A stretch of DNA of 64,000 nt. Source: Gadus chalcogrammus (lineage: Eukaryota; Chordata; Actinopteri; Gadiformes; Gadidae). The translations under genes and the position numbers were made by a program. Every line of letters starts with the position of its first letter. Within the stretch, counting starts at the first letter, position 1. This document shows positions 55,223-64,000 of this stretch, piece by piece. The notes under the pieces are model-generated. The model was not told where the DNA came from. It saw nothing but the letters and a program-made list of their open reading frames with translations, and made no database searches. The stretch covers positions 16,232,514 through 16,296,513 of the forward strand of contig NC_079412.1 of assembly GCF_026213295.1 (NCBI RefSeq), in the 5' to 3' direction.

Positions 55223-58200
55223 ATGGCGTCGGCGGAGGTAGCGCTGAAACATACACACGTGGAGAAAAAGAAAAAGGTAATTGACAAATTTCTAACCATA
55301 ATAAATGCTCCGCTAGCTATATGAGCTCCGTACATTGTCAGTTATTGATAATTTTTATACTACACCACTGAAGCGAAAGACCAAAAGTGATCTTAGCATT
55401 AGCAATGGCTGCGCGTTTGAAAATGTAGGAAGCTATTTATTTAATCTTAAAGCCACTTGCGTGACTCATAACAGTGATACAGTTTCTTTCTGTGCTTATA
55501 GAAATATATGATTCCACTTTGTTTGTACCGACAGGTTTCTGAGCGTTACTGGCAGGGCTCTGGTGAGGAGAAGAAGGATGAAGCCCCGGGTGGATCTCAC
55601 GTGCCGGGGGACCAGCCAGCTCCACTGGGCAGCCAAACCAACCAGCAGACCAGGGCTTCAGAGAAGAAGGAAAAATATAAAGCGGCAGGAAGACTTGGAA
55701 AGAAGGCCATAACAAGGGTCTGTCAGTCTGCGTGTGACGATCACCATTGGAATACTAGGATCATTGTGATCACATTAAAGATGTTTGTTTCGTCTCTATA
55801 GCTGGCTAATTGCTGATGTTTTTTTTGTCTTCAGAAGCCTGATCCCTTCCCAGGATCTGCACCAGTTCCTGAGGAGAAGCGGCTTAAATTCCGGAGGAAA
55901 ATGAAAATTGATCAGGTAATGTCCTGTCTTTAATATTTGCACTTTGTAATGTTCTGTTGTCCATCTGTTTTGTGATTTTCAACCCATTTCAGTTATTTGA
56001 ACTTCCATTCTCTATATATGGGAGGCGTCTTTATGACTGTCAGTGAATGCTGACCTCTGCTACCATCTAGGTGGACACAACCGGTCATTAATGCACAGTA
56101 TTTCTGTCTTCTAGCTTCCTCAGCATCTCTCTAAGCTAAGGCGTGTTGTGGCTAGCTCACAGGCTGAGGCAGAAATTACTGAAAAGGAATCTGCCCGACA
56201 CGACCAACTTCTTCTCCAAGAGGATGCTGGGTAATCTCTCTCGACGACTACAACTGATTTTGAGTCTTGGAATATGTTTTTCCCAACAGTGATTTGACCC
56301 TCTATTTACTCTAGTTTTCTAGAAGGAGATGAAGATGAGGACACGTGTACCATCTCCCAAGAGGATATTGCTGATGCTGTGGATATAACGGCTGGAGCCA
56401 AGGTTGGGCGCCGTACATCGTTGCAGCCATCAGAATGTCATGTCATGTGTTCTATTGAACGTCAGTTAATTAATGTTGCCGATGGCACTGTGACTTTGCC
56501 TTCAAAAATTCCTTAAATTGTGCAAGCTCACCACTTCGCCTCGATATATTGTTCTTGAACTAGCCTGGCATGAACAGCCAGTCTCTAACACTCAGTTATC
56601 TGAGTTAACCGAGCAATGTAGATGGTGATGAAACAGAGCAGTGCTGTTAAAGATTTTATAGAATTGCTTAATTATAATATTTGTGCTGCGTTGGGGATTG
56701 TTAGACGTAATGGTGACGTTTTTTAAGACTGTTTACTCTGGAAAAAATGAATGTGTTTCGCTATAACTATCTGGATTTAGCATCCGACTGGCTGAAGCTC
56801 ATCCAGATGCAAAGTAAGGTTCTCTGACGCCACCCCTCATCAAAGACGGTATCCAGTCTTCATGAGCGAGGCAAATACGTGCTGGCTGTGTTAGGCTATC
56901 TGTGTGTCATGAACACTTTTCATTCAGCTAATTTTCTTCTCCTTTCTAGTATTTTAATCTAAACCTATCCCAGTTTGGGCCTTATCGTTTGGATTACAGC
57001 AAGACTGGACGGTTGGTATTAACGACTTTAAGCATGAAACAAGTTATGAAGTTATTTGAGTTGTTTGGTAGATATTTGTACATTAATCCTGTTTTCCCTG
57101 TTGTGCTATTTGTTCTGTTTGCAGCCAACTGTTACTGGGTGGGAGGAGGGGGCATGTGGCCTGCCTGGACTGGCAGACTAAACAGCTGCTGTGTGAGATC
57201 AACGTGATGGAGACTGTCAATGATGTGAAGTAAGTCTGTCTTATAGAGCTGGCCCCAAATATTCAGATGAACCAAACTGTTCTTTGTTAGTGTTTATTAG
57301 GGATGCACCGATTGTGAAATTCTGGGCCGATACAGATGTTTAAAATAGCAATTTGGCCGATGCCGATACCGATGTTTTTGTTGTTATTTATTCCCCCTTT
57401 TGTGCAAGGGAAACAAACCCTAACCCCCCACGCAGACACACACCTCGTATACACGCACACACATTGACACAGGGAGAGGCTTTATGATTTGTGTGAAATC
57501 AATCTGTTTATTTCAACAACTGCGCCATCAACATTCAACATCAAAATTATTTCAACATGGGCTTAGGCAGATAGGCCTACATGCGCCGAAACAGATCGCT
57601 ATTTATTTTACTGAACACAGCCTGCATGACGGTGAACTAGACACGTCTTTAGCATTTGGAAACTATGGCCAAAAAAATAACTTCATACGGTGTCTTTTTA
57701 AATTTTTATGTTTCCAGCATTCGTAGTATTGATCAGCTGAAAAATAGTCCGCCAAAGACGTTGACGTCGGTTAGCAACCGAGGACGCTTGTGGAGTGATA
57801 CGACCGAAAAAAACGCCCGCGTGCATGTGTGGTTTGTTTACAAAGAAAAGTGAAAGAAAATGTCTGTCATGTGGGAGTATTTCACTGCCTCGGAGAACGA
57901 TCAGCGATATGCTTGTAAGTTTGTAAGACATGTTCCAGTGACATTTCAAGAGGAGGAAGCATTAAACATGTAAACATCGGCCACGTAAACATCGGCCACT
58001 GCCATCGGTGGATGTCATGAACCTGACCTAGCCTGGATCCGCCCGCCTACGTACTTCCGTTCGATTTTCATTTCCCTTCAGTACTACCCCTGGGTTTGCG
58101 GTATATTCACGGGTTTTCTCCGGCCCAATTTTGCCGGTCCAATCAGCAAATAGAGGGAGTGGCTCAGAACAATGACGTTGAGGGTGTGCGCTAGTTTGAG

Positions 58201-61200
58201 TTGTAGTCAAACGTTAGTGATTGATTATGGCAGATCGTTTAGTTTTAAACTCCAACAAACACCCGCCTTCAAGTGAGTTAACATTTGTCAATGGAGAGGG
58301 GCCAGACTCTGTGCAAATGAAATGAAGTAAAAGAGTCTGGTAGGACAAGGCTCAACCTGGGGCCTCTACGAATTCTCTTATTTGTATAGGAGATTTCCCT
58401 TCCTAACGAGATGACCCGGAAGTTCTTGGAGGAGAGGTGGTTTGATTTCTTAAAATGCTTAGGAAAGGAGCCTTGATGCGTCCTTTAACCCTCCTTTAGC
58501 ATTGGTTACTCCTGAGCAACTTTTACGAAATGAAAGGAGATGGTGGTATCCTATAATCCTTTATGGCGGTAATATTTATTGCAACATGCCACCGACGAAG
58601 TTGACCGTCTCTACGTGAAGACGCAGTAAAGCAGAAGAGAAGAAAATACAATTGATGAACATGGATAAAAATTCCAGAAACATATTATTTGAATCTAAAT
58701 TAATTCATTTATTGCTGGTTATTAAGCACACAATATACACCGTTAGAAAGTAAAATGCAGACTATACATTTAAGAGACTACTGGGGGCAGTTAATTTCAA
58801 CATCAACATAAGTTGAGCCTTTCTTTTTTTTTTCGCATGTGAATTGGGATTCAAGTGGCCTAAAATATTCCGGTTGGCCAATTCCGACCTAAATTATTGT
58901 CAGTGTTGGCGACATCCTGATTGAAATCAATACGTCAAGAACGAATGGTTCGAAAGAGCGCTTGTTGTAGTCCAACTTCAGAAAACTGTAGTTCCACGCT
59001 AGAGGCGCTGGAGGTCAGCAATACTCACGCAATGATGTCGGTTAGGAAAAGCTGAGTCGAATTCATTTTAAACAGTGCCGTCTTTTCCTTTGTTTGAAAG
59101 GAAGCACCTTTTCATCTCTCCATGACCCAATGACGTTTTCCACAAAGCTTAAGCAATGGAGGCATAAAGGTTAGGAGATTTGACTATTCGGCAGCAGTTT
59201 GGCAGCTCCGGCGGGGGGAGCTCGGCGGCAGTCCGGCAGAGAAAGAGATTGTACCCCCGGAGATGAGCTGCCGCCGAGTTCCCCCCACCGGAGCTGCTCG
59301 TCCGCTGGTCCACAAAATCTTAGCTATGCTTTGATTGGAGGGGAGTAGGGAAGTGGGAGGTAATATTCAACTGTGCCTCCTTCCTACGTAGGAGGAGGCG
59401 CCGCAACTGACTAGCTCGTTTGGTAACTGTAGGCGGGGTACTTTCAGAAATGCATATCTCACTCAAAAAATCATGTGTGGGATAGGAGTGGGAAAAATAA
59501 TTGATTCTCGCTAGAAAGATTCTGTCTCGATGCAGATAAATTAATAATCAGTTATTATTATTTATTTATTTTTTTGCCTGCTGCAACATTCTGTTTGCCA
59601 GAAAGGGATATTTTTTGTCATTTTCATTTTCATATTTGACAAAAGATTTCTCTCATAAAATATTAGATTAGTTAATTCATCTGTTGATGACTTTAATGAT
59701 CATCACAAAAGTAGGAAGTGATTAGCAAACTCTTGAGCATCCCAGATGTATATATGTATTTTGGAAAATCATGCATGGGAAATAATTGTTGGAAAAAAAT
59801 TGTTGCATCGATAATCGCTTCAGAATCGAATCGTTGACCTCATAATCGGAATCGAATCGTGAGGTGCCAAGAGATTCCCACCCCTAGTGTGGGAGCACCA
59901 GAGACCCAAAACAACACCCCAAATCCCAGGAAAAGTGTTGTTTTCATATGTCCCCTTTAAATGATGTGCATGTTTACATTGTTTATTCCATTTAGACTTT
60001 TGTTTAAATCCCTTCACTTGATTTAAGCCATTTAACGTTTCTTTATGTCTTAATCTATGTGGCTTTATTAAAAAATATTTTCAACCTCACTTTATACTAC
60101 AGCACTCACCGCATTTTCTGCAGGAAATGCATTTATTAGTTTGCTTTGTTATTGCATCAAATGTTTTTTTATATCCTTCAATCCAGATGGCTCCATAGCG
60201 AGGCTATGTATGCGGTGGCACAGAAGAAATGGCTGTACATCTATGACTCCAGTGGAATCGAGCTTCATTGTATACGAAAATTCAACGATGTTCTTCGCAT
60301 GCAATTTCTCCCGTACCACTTTTTGTTAGCCACAGCGGTAAGTTCACATAAGAAAATATAAAAACACAAAGACTACCATTGGGTCATTAATTCAGCATCT
60401 CTATACGCCAACCTCTTCACTTTGAACTGAAAGTGTTGTGGGTTGTTGTATTTTTTACATACAGTCCCCAGTCAGTTCAGTGAATTAAATCTCATGGGCT
60501 ATATTCAATCAATACTATATAGCTGACTCAAATAAGGCCACCCATATGGGCTTTTCCTGCTTTCATCAAGCCATCCATTGGTTTGTGTCTCTAGAGCGCA
60601 ACAGGCTTCCTGCAGTACTTGGACGTGTCCGTTGGGAAGGAGGTGGCGGCCGTGGGCACCAAAGCAGGCCGGCTGGACGTCATGTGCCAGAATCCTCAGA
60701 ATGCGATCATCCACCTGGGCCATTCTAACGGCACCGTCACCCTCTGGTCCCCCAATCAGAAGGAAGCGATCGTCAAGATGCTCTGTCACCATGGTGGTGT
60801 ACGCTCCGTCGCTGTGGACAAGACTGGCACGTACGTAAAAATAAAAATGTATCTCTTTAGGGCAAGATACTTGTTCCTTCATAAGCTTTCGGCACAACTA
60901 TATCAGACTGCAACAATACTGTGACATCTAGCCAACAATATTTAAATTTACAGTAAAACCCGGGATAATTTGATCAAAAGCACACTCTTGCTCCTTAAGT
61001 GTAAAAGGTAAAGGGGACACGAAGACGACCTTTTTTTATAGATGCATATATGAATGGGCTTGGGCTAGTAAAACTAGCCAGGCTTTAATTCAAAATACCA
61101 ACCCTAAGTTGTTTATCATTTGAAGCTTGTCTCAAGCTGACTTCAGCCTTGCAGCAGTGTACATCTGGTTAGAGAATTCCAGCCCTGCGTTTGTATTATT

Positions 61201-63843
61201 CTTACCATGTGTGACTTCCATTGTTGGCCACTAGAGAGCAGCCTTCTCAGTTGTTTCCTGTGCCTCCCTTAGTTATATGGTGACGTCGGGCATGGACAAA
61301 AAGCTGAAGGTTTTTGACCTCAGGTCCTTCAAGCCCTTTCAGTCCTACTTCCTGCCTGCCGGGGCCTCCTCCCTGGCTCTGAGCCACAGGGGACTGCTGT
61401 CGGCCGCCACTGGAGACATTGTCCAGGTCACTTTTAACATCTTTCATAATGGGTTTTTGTATGCATGGATTTTTAATTTTTTTATTCAAGATGTATTAAT
61501 GTCATGTTTTAATGTCCTCGCAGGTCTACAGAGACGTATGGAATACACCAGTGAAAAAGCCCTACATGGCACACAAAGTGCACGGAGCGGTGTGGGGCCT
61601 CCACTTCTGTCCCTATGAGGATGTCCTTGGGGTGGGCCATGGAGAGGGCTTCACCAGTATGCTGGTGCCAGGTCTGCAGTGAAGCCACAACACTACAACA
61701 CAGTCCCTGATGTTCAAAATATTGGTTGTACTCTGAATGTGAAATCAACCGGATATGGTTGGCTTCTTCATGCATTGTTTGTGGTAGACACCTTCTGTTG
61801 CTGAAATAAGTGAACCAGTACAGTACGTTATTTGGGCTGCAGTTATACTGTGTGGATATCCGAGTCCCTGATAAACAGGAAATGGCTGATTTCCTGTGGG
61901 AGGCTGGTTCAACATAGGTTGAACCAGCCGTTTTGGTGATGGTCTATGTGCCCCGATAATTGACTGCACCTCAGTTGAGTCCAGAGTCCAATCAACCGGA
62001 CTCGGGCCATGCGAGTCTGCTTTAACCAGCCATCATCCACACCCTCCAGACACAGATTATGTATCTAATGTAGAGCAGGTGATGACGCCCAATAGATTAG
62101 GCAGGTAACCTGGAATTGGTTTATGGTTGACTAGCCACCTGCTGATTATGTGTTTCTGAGAGCGCTTTGCTTCTTAAAAATAATAATTGAAGGAGGGGAG
62201 CTGTCAAATTCTGTCTGTCTAACCACATTTCCCATGTCGGTTAAAGGTTTTTGTTGTGAACCACAGTCACCACCTTATCAACTATGCTGCCTCTGTCAAC
62301 AATAACTAACATAAGGATACGGTCGTTGTTTAGGTGCTGGTGAGCCCAACTTTGATGGGCTGGACTCGAACCCATACCGAAGTGCCAAACAACGGCAAGA
62401 ATGGGAGGTCAAGGCCCTGTTGGAGAAGATACAGCCAGAGCTGATATCCCTCGATCCAGGAAAGCTGAGCCAAGTGGACTACGCCACGTTCAAGCAGAAG
62501 CATCAGGACAAAGTCAAACTCCTGGTCAGTAACTCGCTGTATGCAGTGTTGGAGTAACGGAATGCATGTACCGGCGTTACGTATTCAGAATACAAATTAT
62601 AACTAACTATTCCGTTAAATTCTTGGTATTTAGAATACAGTTAAATTGTTGAAATCAATGGATTACATGACGATACTTCTGTTTCACAAGTTTATTCGTG
62701 CTTTCACACTAACCGCATTTAGTGCGCACTAAACAAGTTTGGTCCCTTGGTTTGGTACATTTGCGTTGGTGTGAATACAACCACCTCACTTCGATGCGAA
62801 CCAAATCAGCCGGCCTAGACCTCGCTGAACAGCTGGTCTCGGTTCGCATCCAAACGAACCCTGGTACGGTTCGCTTGAGATGTGAAAGTGAACGCACCTC
62901 AGTCCGATCCACTTCCAAAAAGCATACACCCCTTTGGACGTACCAGGCACCTGCTCAGCCATTCACATTATGGGAATTATTGTCTGATTAGCAGCAACTC
63001 CAAGACTAGCAGCATATTGTCAGACCGTCGGGTGAAAATGAGTCATGGCTCAAGCCTCAACATGGAGTCAGCACCAGGATGAGGGAGGAGTTTGACCGGT
63101 TCACAACTGTATGAATCAAATCAATATCACGAGTGCAGCCCGCTGGATAGCCATGATTATTTACTTTCACAGACGTACACAAACATACCCTTAGTCTTTG
63201 TTCCTCTACAGCAAATTATATAATATAGTGCACTTTCAGGGAGACGTGGGCCTAACACATTCAGCCAGTTTGAACAGAAGAACACACCAGAATAGGTCTA
63301 TTTAGTAAGCAGGATTTGATTCCGCATTCCTACACTTATAAAATGCAATTCAATGTGGAAGTACTCCAAGTATTCAGAATACGATACGGAATATATTACA
63401 TTTTTGGGTATGTATGGATACATTTTTAAAAGTATCCTACCCAACACTGGATGTATGTGTGAAATAATTGATGTGTTCTAAACTCTGTTACCATACCTAG
63501 GGCTACGACCCACTTGCCAGAGATAAGTTCAAGCCCCGCATGAGGAAGAAGGGCAGAAGTTCCACTGGAGGGGTTATAAGGCGCAAGAATCAAGTGGCTC
63601 ACGAAGACAAGAGAGTAAGTAGTTCACAATGCTGTTCAGATGCTGTTCATCCATCTGTACATTCTCAACTGCTTGCTGAATATTCATATTTATTTATGTC
63701 CCGCGTCTACACAGGAGATCATCATTACAACTTTGAAGGAAAAGGCAGAGTCTGCAAAGGAAAGGAAGAAAAAAAACAATGGGCAAACATCTGCTGTGCA
63801 GAGATCTGCTCTGGACCGATTCAAGAAACGGGCGGCCCCGTGA
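55223..63843 (+). CDS. wdr46: WD repeat domain 46 (UTP7/BING4), small-subunit processome protein, 603 aa
   Basis: Coding exons: 55223-55276, 55535-55717, 55835-55915, 56115-56230, 56315-56402, 56950-57011, 57125-57229, 60187-60337, 60595-60830, 61273-61426, 61524-61671, 62334-62524, 63501-63614, 63715-63843. All are GT-AG with matching phases and give 603 aa without a stop, against ~610 in mammals. Residues 1-170 are charged and Lys-rich with an acidic patch (FLEGDEDED, ~146-154). Residues ~175-460 are WD repeats ([31 protein letters not shown]). The BING4 C-terminal domain follows ([20 protein letters not shown]), then a basic tail ending DRFKKRAAP. The protein acts in the nucleolus in early 18S rRNA processing. 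The ATG lies in a G-rich first exon downstream of ATF-like sites. The seventh intron is large (~3 kb) and full of transposon relics. Confidence 0.96.
57298..58020 (+). mobile_element. hAT-type transposon relic with BED-finger remnant in wdr46 intron 7
   Basis: It begins with AGGGATGCACCGAT and repeated CCGATGCCGATACCGATG words typical of a vertebrate hAT family, and ends near words of the type ACATCGGCCAC. From 57860 an ATG opens a short frame with [18 protein letters not shown], like the N-terminus of a BED zinc finger of hAT transposases. The finger and catalytic domain are missing. The exact right end is uncertain. Confidence 0.65.
58021..60100. other. Rest of wdr46 intron 7, repeat-rich
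   Basis: Contains a CCAATCAGCAAATAGAGGGA-type repeat (~58140), a GGCAGTTTGGCAGCTCCGG-type inverted arrangement (59200-59300) and an AATCGAATCG-type repeat (59820-59890). No coding exon fits the wdr46 phase here. Confidence 0.6.
62544..63449. mobile_element. hAT-type non-autonomous element in wdr46 intron 12, with nested repeat
   Basis: The ends CAGTGTTGG and CCAACACTG are inverted. The flanks GCTGTATG and GATGTATG give a 7/8 match over the expected 8-bp target duplication. Inside, ~62695-62990 holds a second repeat (GTGCTTTCACACTAACCGC at its left, GTGAAAGTGAACGC near its right). No transposase ORF. Confidence 0.75.
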
Positions 63844-64000
63844 GGTCCAGCGGACGGAGTCACCGTTCGACTTTCCATGAAGGGCGGGTTCGCATTCTTG
63901 TCTTCCCACTCGAGACTGTACAATATGCCGCTTGTTCTCGCAAGGACTGTTCATCGCTGTCGCTCATGTAGACATGGTTCTTATGGGTGCAAAAGTTCCA
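63844..64000 (+). other. Start of wdr46 3' UTR
   Basis: Sequence after the TGA stop. No poly(A) signal occurs before the window ends. Confidence 0.8.

Noticed and set aside
57484..57853. Open frames of 65-80 codons in wdr46 intron 7 as extra exons
   Set aside because: Their phase does not fit the flanking exons (the split AA|A Lys codon joins 57229 to 60187 cleanly), and they lie in a hAT relic.

Overview
The window is eukaryotic and almost certainly from a ray-finned (teleost) fish. Genes are split by GT-AG introns, at least ten very long dinucleotide microsatellites are present, and the transposon fauna is typical of fish (hAT-type MITEs, Gypsy with a SCAN-like gag, BEL/Pao). The gene families also fit: a PRRT3/4-type membrane protein, a tandem array of SULT1-type cytosolic sulfotransferases, and wdr46. 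The species cannot be named from the sequence alone.

Layout. Positions 1-3.8 kb are microsatellite-rich flank. Positions 3.88-9.47 kb hold a three-coding-exon gene (+) for a proline-rich multi-pass membrane protein of the PRRT3/PRRT4 family (1070 aa). Positions 9.5-15.4 kb are its 3' region, a MITE, a broken Gypsy gag/protease relic and another MITE. Positions 15.5-52.5 kb are the sulfotransferase cluster, with six apparently intact genes. Copy A (16045-18020, +) lies tail-to-tail with five minus-strand copies: B 20675-22842, C 30492-32877, D 38958-41089, E 44597-47288 and F 48172-51394. Every copy keeps the same eight-exon plan, and the A-F models splice to 292, 298, 298, 299, 302 and 303 aa. 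Orphan exon relics lie at 47.6 and 52.4 kb. The spaces between copies are filled by duplicated 3' flanks, an orphan exon or retrocopy at 19.25 kb, a Gypsy pol relic (26.1-28.8 kb), a frameshifted PIN/FEN-like nuclease fragment beside ~160-bp tandem repeats (33.4-34.9 kb), a BEL/Pao integrase (35.1-36.5 kb) and a perfect 52-bp-arm palindrome (37.1 kb). Positions 55.2-63.84 kb carry wdr46 (+, 14 coding exons, 603 aa), a nucleolar small-subunit processome protein. Its upstream flank contains a diverged duplicate of sequence also found at 51.8-52.4 kb.

Biology. The six sulfotransferases all keep the PAPS loop, the catalytic histidine and the C-terminal dimer segment. They would transfer sulfonate from PAPS to small hydroxyl or amine compounds in the cytosol. 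The copies differ in where translation can start, in microsatellites sitting on splice acceptors, and in a few cofactor-site residues. This makes the array a natural series for studying how young paralogues diverge. PRRT-like and wdr46 are unrelated single genes at its two sides. All gene models here come from reading splice sites by eye; there is no transcript evidence.
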